The notes: generated by a model from the letters alone, not told the origin. Shown: positions 26,301-37,523, counted from the first letter of the stretch. The stretch: 64,000 nt of DNA from Thunnus maccoyii (GCF_910596095.1 NC_056536.1:18523291-18587290), one strand, 5' to 3'. Made by a program: numbers and translations.

Positions 26301-28084
26301 CTCTGCAGCTGTCGGCCTCTCTTTCTCACCCGCTCATAATCTGATGCTGTTGTCATCGCGCCGAGGCCGAGGTGTGTGTTTGTTTGAGAGAACTGTTGAC
26401 GTGCCGCTCCTGCACGTCTTTTAACAAGGTCTTGTAACTAATGACTAATGTATCACACAGATAGGAAGAAAGCCCCGCTAACTGTAAACTAACCTCGGAC
26501 TGATAGCAAGCAATGCTCTCCTTAACTGCTCATGTTTTGGCCCACCTGCCTTGTCATTACTGTACCACAGTCAACACACTGTGCTGCAGCCACAAGTAGT
26601 CATTTGGCAGCTTGTAGGTACCAGAATCTGATCCGTGCAGCATTTTTGTGGACTGGCAGACTAAATGAAAATGTGTTACTGGCTATTACTGTATAGTCAG
26701 CACCAGTAAATGTGTGGCGGGTCTCCACTGCCTTGGGCTAAGTAATTAGTCTCTGTCTCAACTGTTTTCCTCTCATGCTCCCTAATGATTGGTTTTCCAG
26801 GTCATAACCTAGCCGCTGCGTGACTTTGCACACACTTTCATCAACTTTGGCAATCTTGTTTAACCAGATAGTGTCTTGTGTTGCCTCTAGCACTCATGTC
26901 ATTGTAGCATTTGAAGGTGATGGATGACCCAACTGAAATGGTCTTGATTTACAGTTTGGCAAAACTGGGAAATCAGCCTGTTGTGAGGAAGGGATCTTCT
27001 TTACAAATGGGTACAAGTTTCTTCAGGTTGTTTTACAAAGTTTGTTTTCATAAACATCCTCCTTGGTAAACTTCAGAACTGTACAATATATGAATCATAA
27101 AACAATTTTGAACCACCGCTTTGTTTATACCAGTGTGTATTAATACAGTATTTTGCCTGTCTGGAAATATGAACCATACTGTGTCTGTTATTTGGAATAC
27201 GTATGTCATTATTTAGTCGACGATTTTTCTGCCTGGACTTTAAAGCGGAAAGCCGCTCCAAGTCCATGGCACGTCAAAATGCAGGGAGCCTCACACACAC
27301 ACCATTCAGACTTCCTGTTTTATAAGTACCATATGGATCACTTTTCCCCCACAGTCTGATATAGGATGTATGTTAGTATGTAAAATCCATTGGACCATTT
27401 CATCTAACATTTTCTGTTCCAGGCCCAGTCATCACCCTGCAGATGTGGCTAAAATATTTAACTTTCCATACACAATTTCTGGAACAGAGTAGGGTTTTGT
27501 TTCCGCAAAACTATAAAACAAACAAACAGCATTGGGAGCACATCCAAACCCTGCTCACTGAAATACTAGAACACCTCAGGAGCATCTCGCGACTTTGTGT
27601 ATGTATGTTTGTATGTATGGTGGTGCCTGTATGTTTATTATTTGCATACAGTATTTGTGTGAGAGGGTCGGGGGGATAGCCAGACAGATTCTGATCCAGC
27701 GCTGAAGTAATCCTATAAGTCAGAGGTGCTCTATAAACCACTCTGACCCCTGTGCTCCCGCTCTGCAGTGTTTATGCTGGCTCCACTGGCATTAAACACA
27801 AGCCACATAGTTTTAACATTAGGATCCTCCCGGCTCACCCTGGGCCATGTAAATAGTGAGCTGTTCGTCAGCCTGGATCAATCAACTTACTGCTTGTTTG
27901 GACCAGCTCCATGTGTGTATGAGAGTGTGTGGGTGTGTTTGTATGTGTGTGATTGTGTTTATTGAAGCCGAAAGATATCACTAGTAGGTCAGTTTATCTA
28001 AATTCTTAAACAATGGCCCTCTCCATCTCCCAAGATTACTTAGTTTTGCAGATGCAATGCCAAACTGACCATGTGGCGATAAAT

Positions 28085-28582
28085 ATTCAGATCTTTTATT
28101 TAAGTAAAAGCAACAATACCACAATGATGAAATAATCCATTACATACTAAAGTGCATAGATGTGTATTATTTGCAAAAAATATATTACAAGAAAAGTACT
28201 CATTATGTAGAATGACCACACTTTTTTTAGTTTTCATTTTGTGGCTATTTCAGGTAACTACTTTACATGCTTTTGGGTCGTTTAATCTACAGTAATGCAC
28301 CATATTTGAAAGTTCGTCATATGATTTGTACTGAATGAAAAATCTTAATCTTAAGTAAAATAACAATTATATAATCATATATTGCGTAGATTACAATAGG
28401 ATATATGTGAAAAGCTTAAAAATCATGACCAGTACTTATAATATGAATGTGATGGAGAAAATAGTATAATTTTTTCCCTCTGAAATGTAGTAGAAAAGAA
28501 GTATAAAGTAACATTAAATATAAATGTTCTAGTAAAGTACAAGTTCCTCAAAACTGTGCATGTATCTTACTTTCCACCACTG
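28085..28582 (+). mobile_element. hAT-like miniature element, diverged copy
   Basis: The sequence parallels the element at 60062-60941: AAGTAAAAGCAAC, AAAAGTACTCATTATGTAGAA, GTTTAATCTACAGTAATGCA, CCCTCTGAAATGTAGTAGAA, AGTAAAGTACAAGTTCCTCA and the right terminus TTTCCACCACTG. The left terminus is not clear and no target duplication is readable, so the copy is older or truncated. There is no coding capacity. Confidence 0.6.
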
Positions 28583-30160
28583 CCTTGCAAACAAACCATG
28601 TGTAGAAAAAGGGGTTCAATGAACAGAAATCTCAAGGAAGCATTCTCAGCTTAAAAATGATTAAAATGCTAAACTTCTCTCATGCAACTGAGTTGCTGTT
28701 TCTGATGGGAAAAGGGCCAGTGATATTTTGATATTTCTCAGCTGTTGGATGTTATCTTTGAATTCTGGGCTACATGTATGCAGGCGCTGCAGGCAACACT
28801 GACCTCTTCTGGTTATTATCATGCAACACTAGGAGGATTTCAATGCAGGTCATTTTTCGAGAAGACCTGGTTACTACAAAAGATTAAATAAAAACTAGAT
28901 AAAATTTAATCTTTGCAAAGATCACCAGTCACGAATTGTTTCCTATGCGTTTGATGTGGAGCCAGAAGGTCGTACCCTTCACAACAAGGTAATAAAATTA
29001 AACATTCCAACCGAACCAGCAAGATGAGTTTTACAGAACAGTGCAGATAAGTCAAAAATACTGACACTCCAGTTTCAACTCACCTCAGTGACCTTCTGAG
29101 TGTTTGTGTGGGAGGATGTGTGTGTATGTATTCACATATCACGGCATCTAAGCATGCAAACTATCCATAAAAACATGCTTACATGCATACCTGCACGCGT
29201 ATGTATGGCATGCATGTCTAAGAAAGACACTGTTTGCATGTGTGACAGAGTTTGTGTGTGCACGCATGTGTTCATATCCCCTATTAACGATGCATGATGG
29301 AGTGCTTTACTTTGAATATATATGTAACAAGTAATGAGGTGTGAAATGCCACACATTCTAATGTATGGCAAGTCCAAGCTCTAAGAGTTAAACATGGTGA
29401 GTGTGTGTGTGTACTTAGCAAGAGATAAGGTCAGATAATGGTAAATTGTGTGTGTCAGTGAGAGGAATGGTGGTCAGAGGAAGAGAGTTGACAGCACAGA
29501 GTTTTGCTGTGCTCTCATAATCATCTCATACACTGCTAAACTAAAAATGTCTTTTTACGTCACTTGCACCCTTCTGGTACTTGTGCTTTACGACTTAATG
29601 TTGAAAACAGTCTGAAAGAGGAAAAGTAGATATGTCCAATGTACCATGTCAGTGATATAGAAAATGAGCTCCATTTTGTTTTCTATTGTCCTTTTTACTG
29701 GGAACACTTTGTTTTTTAAAAGTAACCCCAATCACGTAAGAATCATTTAAGTTAAACAGTTACTTAGAGAAACATTAGGTGAAGAGGATAAAAGCCCCTT
29801 GTCAGGATAACAACTTAGGCTTTTAGCAAGGGCATTTTCTTTCTTTCTTCTTCAACAACTAGTTACTCGATTTAGTAGAAAGGTTTTACGTAAACAAATC
29901 TGAACTTATCTAGATTTATAGAATGTTGTGAGTTAGGTTTTTACTCTGGCTTTGTATATTTGTTACCAGAGGATGTCTTTAATGCTTTGATTTTTGTCAT
30001 GCAGCAGTGTCTTGTACTCCGTGTTGAGATGTGCCAAATATGTGGATGTTAATAGAAGTCACTAACTATGCGTACATGCAGAAAAAGAGAGGTTTTATGA
30101 TCTGTGTATTCTACATAAGTGTGTTCCGCTCTTGAGTTTAAGTGTAGTCTATTAGATTAA

Positions 30161-30162
<2 letters not shown>

Positions 30163-30193
<31 letters not shown>
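30163..30193 (+). repeat. (TG)n tract abutting an ngf splice acceptor
   Basis: About 15 TG units lie immediately before TTACAG, the acceptor of the ngf non-coding exon at 30199. The UG run replaces much of the polypyrimidine tract. In other genes UG repeats at this position bind TDP-43 or CELF proteins and alter exon inclusion; any such effect here is inference. Confidence 0.8.
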
Positions 30194-30196
<3 letters not shown>

Positions 30197-30198
30197 AG

Positions 30199-30306
30199 AG
30201 CTGTGGTTCAGGGGGTCCAGATGGCAGGCATGAGGGGCCCGGCCTGCACTGGAGTCTGGCTCTAGAGTCCACAGGGGCTCCCACTTCAACTGGACACATT
30301 CCACAG
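30199..30306 (+). other. ngf: Candidate ngf 5' UTR exon with a short uORF
   Basis: A 108-bp segment is framed by an acceptor (TTACAG at 30193-30198) and a donor (CCACAG followed by GTACAC at 30307). Its composition and two blocks, CAGGGGGTCCAGATGGCAGG near the start and CTGGACACATTCCACAG at the end, resemble the human NGF penultimate exon as I recall it (GGGGCTGGATGGCATG and CTGGCCACACTGAG). An upstream ORF of 14 codons runs 30221-30265 and ends in TAG. In the frame of the ngf coding sequence there is a TGA in this exon followed by no ATG, so the exon adds no N-terminal residues. Spliced to 32242, the leader is 11 nt before the ngf ATG. Confidence 0.55.
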
Positions 30307-32241
30307 GTACACATAAACACTCACCACAGCAACACACAAATCAACATTCAAGTTCAAGAACCCAGGATGTTTTCTTAGTACTGAAAATGGACATAACATT
30401 TGTTGCTCAACCAGAGCCCTGAAGTGGCAGAAAATGCTTCTTAAGGCTGCTCTAATCAGTATTTTTGGGGGTCCACGCACCTCTAACAATGTCTGGATGT
30501 CAGAACCTACAGGTCCCACACTTAGCGTCCACATTTACAAAGTTAGGCACCAAAAATCTCATCATCTCACCACATGGTGGTGCTATAATTCATGTTTTCC
30601 CATTTTTATGCATAACTTCTGAACTGCACGAGCTAGAAACAAAATTTCTTCTCCACTCGATTCTGTGGATGATGTTGCAATATTTGAGAATAGAAACCCT
30701 CTCAGATCACGCCATTTTCCGCCATTTTGAACTATGTAATATGTACTGTACAAACAACGTGTTCTAAATAGCCAAATGTGTGATCAAACTTCATGAACAT
30801 ATCAGAAAACATTTCTTTGTTGATAAAAAAATCATGTGATTAGTTTTTCAGCTATTTATCTGTAAATGTGTAATTTTGGTGAATATTTGAACTTCAGCTG
30901 CATTAATTCCCATAGATCTACGTTATTAAACTTTGAGATTGTGAAAACAAAAGACAGCACATTAACCAGCAGAGCCGATAGTTCTGGGGTTAAGGATCTG
31001 ACTATGAACCACACAGTGCTGGTTTCAATACCAGGGGGGACCTGTGCTAGTTGTCACTCCTCTCTCAACTCCTGTCTCCATCCGCTGTAGTTTGGGAGTT
31101 AAAGGCGTAAGAGGCCGCTGTAATAACTTGGCATTTTACAAAATCACGTCGCTGATCACCAGCAAAATATTTCATAATGGTTAAGTGTTGCAGATGATTA
31201 AGTTATTCACTCTCATTGACTTCAATTACTGATTATGTGGCACCAAGGTCTATTTCTGCCCATCTGTTGTCAACTCTTGTGGTTTAAAGACAATAAAATT
31301 ATGTGCTTAGACCCTGCTTTGTAATAGTTTTTATATTTTATTTATTTTTATATTAGTAACGCGATGAACCCACAAGAATTGAGAATTGTCACCCGACTGT
31401 GCAGCCCCCTCAGCCCTGTGCAGTGTTTTGGCATCTTTTAACTCACTGTTTTTGGTTTTCTGGCTGTTTTGATTCATTCTCATAGTGTTGTTTCTCAGCA
31501 CCAAACACAAAGCACACAAAGTCAGTCACTAGCTTGTGAACATAGAGGAGCATTTAGCAGTTAAAGAGCCAGATATTTTTCTTAAGAATTGTTGGAGACC
31601 AAAACAGACCCAAACAGAGAGTGAATATTGGACTTATTGGGTGGCTGGTAACACAACTCCAAATAAATGGTGATGTGAAGTATGTGCCGGATGTGTAAGT
31701 AACTGTTTGCTAGAAAGTTTGCCTTGATATGGATTTTTAAAGGTGTTGTTATGTTATGTCGATTAGTGCTTACTGCTCGTTTCTGCTGTACTCAAATGAG
31801 CAAAAAAAAGTCAGTTATTGCAGGTTTAACTCATTCAATACTAATGCTGCTGTTAAAGGTTCCTCCTTGATGATGTATGTATGCTTGGATTGTAGCTAAT
31901 TATTACTTTTCACCACTTTCAGTTAATCTGTGATAATTCTTCCAATTAATCAAAATAAATCAATCATTTAATACTTAATTTGTTTGACCAAGAGTAAAAA
32001 AAACATAAAGATATGAAAATCAGCTATCTAAAAAATAACATTCAATCCTCATTGTTAATTATCTGGATTGTGTATGTAGAAAAATGTTTTTATGAAATGG
32101 TATTTCTACTTGATAACGATTAGTCAAAGTAGTGATTTATAACAAGCATTGTTCATTTGCTTTCAGTCTATCCACAGTTTCAACAACAATGTACTCCTTA
32201 GGTGCTTTAGATAACTTTTTTTCCTCCTGTGTTTGGCTCAG
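30307..32241 (+). other. Presumed last intron of ngf
   Basis: No coding sequence is recognisable. The segment 30430-30790 (CACCACATGGTGGTGCTATA, then TTATGCATAACTTCTGAACT) has the look of a dispersed repeat. A decayed SINE-like block (GTTTCAATACCAGG box) lies at about 30960-31135, and a dispersed repeat copy at 31340-31735. The intron ends in a good polypyrimidine tract and GGCTCAG at 32241. Confidence 0.45.
31340..31735 (+). repeat. Dispersed repeat, copy A (upstream of ngf coding exon)
   Basis: This copy shares with 33650-34105, in the same order and orientation, blocks such as TTAACTCACTGTTTTTGG, GAGCATTTAGCAGTTAAAGA, GGAGACCAAAACAGA, AATATTGGACTTA and AACTGTTTGCTA. Divergence is high but the collinearity is clear. 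I recognise the family as a frequent non-coding repeat in percomorph fish; its class (SINE or MITE) cannot be told from these copies. Confidence 0.6.
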
Positions 32242-32252
32242 GACGTGTGCCC

Positions 32253-33143
32253 ATGAGGTCGTCACCACTGGTCCTGCTCCTCCTGATAGGCGTCCAGGCT
32301 GTACTGAACATGGGAGATGGATTGGCCCGGAGCACCGGGGCAGCCAACTACAAAGCAGGACAGCAGACGGTAGCCAATCACAGAGCAGGACAGCAGCAGA
32401 CCACAGCGGAGGACCAGCTTTCTGAACATTATTCTTCACAGGAGCATCATAGGACCAGCCACCACAGGACCAAGAGGCCTCATCGGGCAGCTTTACACAC
32501 CCACGATAGGAGCCCTGTCGTCGGGCACTCCACATCAGATTCCACCCCTGACCCCTCCATCCCAGTGGTGGACCCCAAGCTCTTCTCCAAGAGACGTTAC
32601 CGTTCTTCGCCCCGTGTTGTCTTCAGCGAGGTGCCCCCATCACACGATGCCCTGGAAGGCGAGGGCTATGACATTGAAGGGGTGACGGGGGTGAGGGTGA
32701 GGCGCAGAGCAGGACCACACAACATGCACAGAGGAGAGTACTCAGTATGTGACAGCATAAATACCTGGGTGGGCAACCTGACACGGGCTACTGACATAGC
32801 CGGGAATGAGGTGACAGTGCTGCCCAACGTTACAATCAACAACGTGGTGAAGAAACAGTTCTTCTATGAGACCACCTGCCGATCCCCCACTCACAGGGGC
32901 TCCGGGACTGCAAGCGGGGGAAAGCCAGCAGGACGAGGTGGCAAGCAGGGCTCCAAATCAGGCAACTCAGGCTGTCTTGGCATCGACAGTCGCCACTGGA
33001 ACTCCTACTGCACCAACACACACATATTTGTAAGCGCCCTCACCATCTTCAAGGAACGGACAGCCTGGCGTTTCATCCGCATCAACGCCGCATGTGTGTG
33101 TGTTCTCAGCCGGAAGTCTTGGGCGGGACGACTGGGACATTGA
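32253..33143 (+). CDS. ngf: Nerve growth factor precursor, neurotrophin-6-like form
   Basis: A secreted neurotrophin that binds TrkA/p75-type receptors and supports survival of sensory and sympathetic neurons. The single coding exon encodes 296 residues: a signal peptide (about 1-20, MRSSPLVLLLLIGVQAVLN), a pro-domain with the conserved PKLFSKRRYRS..RVVFSE block (108-126), a furin-type site RVRRR (148-152) and a mature domain from about 153. The six cystine-knot cysteines are C166, C209, C241, C253, C281 and C283. Sequons are N175 and N192. Hallmarks include HWNSYC and AWRFIRI..ACVCVLSRK. Between C209 and C241 there are 31 residues instead of the 9 in mammalian NGF, a Gly/Ser-rich insertion of 22 carrying R and K, matching the insert length and position described for fish NT-6. 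The frame is open further upstream to a GTG at 32229, but that lies before the acceptor (GGCTCAG, exon start 32242); the ATG at 32253 is the real start. tspan2 follows downstream, as in mammals. Confidence 0.97.
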   Translation: MRSSPLVLLLLIGVQAVLNMGDGLARSTGAANYKAGQQTVANHRAGQQQTTAEDQLSEHYSSQEHHRTSHHRTKRPHRAALHTHDRSPVVGHSTSDSTPDPSIPVVDPKLFSKRRYRSSPRVVFSEVPPSHDALEGEGYDIEGVTGVRVRRRAGPHNMHRGEYSVCDSINTWVGNLTRATDIAGNEVTVLPNVTINNVVKKQFFYETTCRSPTHRGSGTASGGKPAGRGGKQGSKSGNSGCLGIDSRHWNSYCTNTHIFVSALTIFKERTAWRFIRINAACVCVLSRKSWAGRLGH

Positions 33144-33560
33144 CAGAGGAGGACAACTCCTGACCACTGAACTATGAACCAAGCACACACATTTCTCCTA
33201 AACAGCCACTGCAGCTTTATTGCCAATACTGTAATCCTCTTCCCCACCTCCATACATACACTCACCAACACACACACACACACTGACCATAGCATTCAAA
33301 TCCACATACACAAACACACATACACAAACAGCTTCATCTATCCAACCCCTTGGCCCCTGACCCTACCTCAGTCTGAGAAGTCCTGGTTGTTTTAAGTTAT
33401 GAGGACTGCATGTCATATTTATGGTTTATACAGTCAAATATGAAAATATATACAATTTGTGTATATATACTAAATGAATTCAAGCTTTTAATGTTGTTGT
33501 TATTGTTGTTGTGTTGTTCATGCTGTTATTTATTAAACACCTCAGTACTTGCCTGGTTTG
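33144..33560 (+). other. ngf: ngf 3' UTR with ATTAAA polyadenylation signal
   Basis: After the TGA at 33141-33143 there is non-coding DNA with CA-rich tracts, then a variant polyadenylation signal ATTAAA at 33532-33537, followed within 30 bp by a GT-rich stretch (GCCTGGTTTGTTGTGTC). The next dispersed repeat starts about 100 bp beyond, so the transcript probably ends at about 33555. Other weaker signals cannot be excluded. Confidence 0.5.
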
Positions 33561-33649
33561 TTGTGTCAGTTATAATGTTGATTTTCACATTTTAGCTTTA
33601 AAGCTGCTTGTAACAATAGTTGTATGTTTACAATGGAAGAAAGTACTTG

Positions 33650-34105
33650 GGGGAGTTGTTTATAGTGATGAACTCAGAGAATCATCACCCAACTCTTCAG
33701 TTCCCCTCAGCTTTAAGGAGCTTTTTTTTAGCATCTTTCAGCTCATTGTTTTGGTTTTACAGCCTGCCTGTTTACTGATTTGGTTCAGTCTCACCGCTCT
33801 CATCAGTGTGATTTCCAGACATAGCAGGCTTATACTTTTGTGAAAAGCTTTGATTAAGCCACTGTATGCAACCTGCCCAATACCAAACAGCAGACACACA
33901 CAGTTAGTGCTTATCTAGGGAATATGGTGGAGCATTTAGCAGCTAAAGACCCAGGTATTTTCTCAGGAGACCAAAATAGAGCTAAAAATAGTGTGCATAT
34001 TGGACTTAAATTTATCAGGTGGCCAGAAACGTGACTCTGAATTAATGCAAATGATGCTCCGTGTCTGCTCAATGTGTAAATAGACAACTGCTTGCTAACA
34101 AGCTC
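33650..34105 (+). repeat. Dispersed repeat, copy B (downstream of ngf)
   Basis: Collinear with copy A at 31340-31735 in the same orientation. Shared blocks include CAGCTCATTGTTTTGG, GGAGCATTTAGCAGCTAAAGA, GGAGACCAAAATAGAGCTAAA, ATATTGGACTTA and CTTGCTAACAAGC. The two copies bracket the ngf coding exon. Copy B is slightly longer. Confidence 0.65.
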
Positions 34106-34240
34106 ACTATATCACCTTTATAAAGTGATAATATGAGATTGTGTTAATAGATTATTTTGCTGCCCCAAGTGGCCGAAAAAAGAAAAAAAAATTAATGCAA
34201 GATTTTAAAGTAAAATCATTGGTTAAAGTGTACTCTAAAC

Positions 34241-34565
34241 TAGTGGCTCCCAAACTTAGGGTTTGGGCCATATAAGGGGTCATAAGATGAATCTAAGGGG
34301 TCATGAAACCATTAGCGGAGTAGGAAATAAAAAAAATAAATAAAAAAAATATTTTTTAACTTTTCTCCAGTCTTAGCTTTTTCCAAGGATATACAGTACA
34401 GTTTGACCTGTTCATGTCACAGAAAAATATTCAAATTAAACAAAGGGGAAAATCACTCTTTGACAGGAGAGTTCACACAACTCAACATGCACCATGTGAC
34501 AAGGGGCCATAAGTAGACATTGCTTCATATTAACCGGTTACACGAGAAAAGATTGATAAACATCG
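34241..34565. mobile_element. hAT-like MITE with perfect 8-bp target duplication
   Basis: The 325-bp element starts TAGTGGCTCCCAAACTTAGG, close to the CAGTGGTTCCCAACCTAGGG terminus of the element at 60361-60691, and shares its internal 'AAGGGGTCATAAGATGAATC' and 'GGGAAAATCACT' type blocks. It is flanked by CTCTAAAC at 34233-34240 and again at 34566-34573, an exact 8-bp target-site duplication, the hallmark of hAT insertion. The right terminus is decayed. No coding capacity. Confidence 0.8.
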
Positions 34566-35037
34566 CTCTAAACCCCAAATCCCAGATTCTCGCAGTGCAA
34601 AGCTTTTTAAGACAGCTCAAAAAAGGCATGACATTACCAGACACTGAGTCAAACTCCGTGTTTCTTCAAATATTTTGTTACTACCAGTGACTGTTCTAAA
34701 TATCAGGTGACTCATGTCTCAATCGGAGCTGCAGCACTGAGGAGCACAGCACAGACAGACAGACCTTCCCTTGCACACTTGTACATCCATAACTGATTCA
34801 GGAATGTCATGCACACCATGCAGGCCTGAGAGTCCAGCTCTGCATTTTATACACACAGAGGAAGATGGATTGGCTGTAGTGTTCCCAGCAGTAAGGCAAA
34901 AATTCCTGTCACCTTGGAAAACTGGTGTAAACACAGATGTGAGAAATGCCTGTGAGTCTGTGTGTGTATGTGAGGGAAGGATGGAGGTTAGATGGGACCA
35001 ATTAAAGAAAAAAAAACGACAAAATGAAGTTAGGAAG

Positions 35038-35190
35038 GTGCTGGTCCACCATGAGCCACCAAAACAGCTTCATAGCACCTTAACATAGATTCTCCAAGTC
35101 ACTTTGCTGGAGATCTGGTGACTATGACGGCCATAACATATGATTCACATAATTTTCCTGCTTATCACACCATTCAGACCACCGTTTCTC
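35038..35190 (+). repeat. Degenerate teleost repeat with internal deletion
   Basis: Blocks CCACCATGAGCCACCAAAAC, TTAACATAGATTCTCCAAGTC, GAGATCTGGTGACTATGACG, CATATGATTCACATAATTTT and CACACCATTCAGACC occur in the order I recall from a common fish repeat, but with the middle missing. Class uncertain. Confidence 0.4.
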
Positions 35191-37430
35191 TATATACTGT
35201 ATTTTATTCAGGTTTTTATATTTGTATGGTCGAAATAATGGCAGTAACAGGGTAACCAAATGTAATTCCACTCTTATTCCTTTCAATACAATCAAAACTC
35301 ACATGTAGGTTTGGCATTAACATAAGAAAAAGTATTTCACAACACATAGGGAAAGCACCATATACTTTATAGTATATCTAGAGCACCCTGTGGACAAACT
35401 CTACCGACTCCCCTTTTGTGGTAATTACAAGCACAAATATATTAAGGAATATGGACGAATATGTACATATTAACACAAGACTCCTCTAAAAGACAGGTAG
35501 ACAAAAACAGTAATAATGCTTTGACCTGTCCTTATAATTTAGGTTGATTTTGTGCTTTGGTAGTGCATATTTCCAAGAAACTGTTCAACTGAACAAATAA
35601 TCACAAACCAAGGGATACACAATAAATATGGCACCCTCAAGATCTTTCCTTGGCAAGTAATCTGTTTTTGAATGCTGCAAATTACCTCTGGTTAACGAAG
35701 GAATGAGAGCCAGTCACAGATACACACGGAAGATGAGAACAAGAGCATTTAATCTCTGCCAAAACCTAATATAATACATGTACAATAGATGCCTCTTACA
35801 AAATTTTTTCACAGAACATACTACCCTCTTGTGGTCAAGTGGAAAATTGTAGCTGCAAGATGTTAGTGACAAAAGAATCAGGAAGGAGATCCTCGTGGGC
35901 CTTAGGTTTACTCATTTGGGTCTAAATAATTGGATTTATCACATATTTGCAGCACCTCAGTTCATTTTCAACTATAACAGGTCCTCCATCCTTCATCTGG
36001 CCTTGAAGAGGGACCCTGTGTCAAAATCTAGTTTTTTAAAATACCTTAATTACGTTGGTTTAAGGTTATGCTCATTTTTTGTAAAGCTGTCTTTTATCAA
36101 ATTGCGCATAAAACCTTGATCAATTTAGTATTATTCTATCATAGGAGTACTTTAAGGCTGCAACCAACTTTCATTGTCAATAGGTCTGACAACTTTTTCC
36201 TTTTTTTGATTGATTTCTCAGTGTATGTAATGTCAGAAAAAGAGAAAAATGCAGATCATTATTCCTTGAAGCTCAAGCCAAGTTAAGTTCAAATCACTTG
36301 CTACGTCTGACCAACAGTCAAAATCTAAAGATGTTGAGTTTACTATCATGGAAAACTGAAAACTACCAAATAGCTAGAGTATTACCATGTAAAATGGGGC
36401 CCCATCTTGTGTTAATCCAGCCATGAAAAGGAAAAAGGAGCTTTTATAGAGCTCTTTCTATTTCTCTCTCCTCACTAGAAGTTAAATTCTGCAGCTCTTG
36501 TCACATCATCACCTCCCCAGGTGCCTGTCTGTGCTCTCACCCTCACTAATGCTGCTACTTTCCAGATCATATGCAACATTATTCAGCTCTGAATGTGTTG
36601 CCAGGAAACCTCATCGCAGTAAGGTTGTCTCATCAAAGGCTGTTCAGCGGGTGACCTCAGATAACCTTTTACTTTGGCAGAAGCTGCAACTAGGCGGTGT
36701 AATTTGTTATCCATTCCCCGTTTCCTCTCAATTTTGCTACAGTAGCTGTGAAGTTATGCAAGGCTGTAACCTGCATGTCAAGAGAGAGAAATGGAGCGGA
36801 AATTCTGGCTGCAAACTCTGATGATGATGTTATACCTTGTGCATGAATTCATGTCGTAATTTATCCCATAATTTACATTTTTCAAAATGATTTTCAAGTG
36901 TGCAAAGATGGGTGAATATGCTGAATAAACAGCACTCCCCTCTGTCAACAGCTGCTGTCAAAGTGCCTTTAAGCAAACACTGCAGTGTGCCTGAGCAGCT
37001 CTCAGGCATAAATGTGCAAAATGGTTTATATGACTAAAGTGCACAGCTGCTCAGGTGATTTTCCCTGATAAAAAACCCCCAAAAAAAACCACATTCAATG
37101 TTTGCAGAATGACCAGTAGGGGGTGCTATGCTGCCACAGATAGAAGTCTCATTCAATTTTAGACTCTAATGCTAGTTTGTTGATGTAATGATGGTGTTTT
37201 GATCACAGCTTGATTAAAATTATATCAAAATAGCCTACTGTGTTGCAGTCTACTTTATCTTTATTTCTCTTCTGACAAAATGAGACTAACAGATATCATA
37301 GTCTGTCATCAATAATGACCTCAGAGGAAAAAAGTCCAGGCCCTGACCAGACAGGCAAAACAACAGCTACTGATCCCACCCTTTCAGGCGAGCAGAAAAG
37401 CATGGACTTGATTATACGTGCTGAGGCGCT

Positions 37431-37523
37431 AAGTCAAGGGCATATTTTCGATTCTTGAAGACAAATTGTATGAGAGATGAAATGTCTTCAAGAATCTAAA
37501 GCAAGTCCAGTTGCCCTTGACTT
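37431..37523. repeat. Two-tier inverted repeat (hairpin)
   Basis: An inner perfect 13-bp pair, GATTCTTGAAGAC at 37450-37462 and its complement at 37484-37496, is nested in an outer 12-bp pair, AAGTCAAGGGCA at 37431-37442 and its complement at 37512-37523. It lies just left of the palindromic element that starts at 37580 and looks like part of a dispersed repeat tail. Confidence 0.65.

Larger units (their letters stand above)
9016..30198 (+). other. Long presumed ngf first intron / gene-free DNA
   Basis: About 21 kb without a recognisable host exon. It contains microsatellites (12365-12494, 16024-16053, 16677-16732, 22567-22594, 23131-23186), an L2-type LINE remnant, a solo-LTR-like copy, a teleost dispersed repeat at 17190-17665, a small hairpin element at 23189-23348 and a hAT-like miniature element at 28085-28582. 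Segments around 24.4-27.0 kb have few repeats and could hold conserved non-coding elements, but I cannot show conservation from one sequence. Confidence 0.4.

Noticed and set aside
30960-31135. Functional tRNA gene in the SINE-like block
   Set aside because: A B-box-like motif is present, but no complete cloverleaf with anticodon arm can be folded by eye; a decayed SINE fits better.
32229-32252. Upstream extension of the ngf frame starting at a GTG
   Set aside because: GTG is not a normal animal start, and this stretch contains the 3' splice acceptor (GGCTCAG, exon start 32242). The ATG at 32253 begins a proper signal peptide.
32137-32535. 132-codon ORF on the minus strand over ngf
   Set aside because: It is the antisense shadow of a GC-rich real coding exon and shows no family features.
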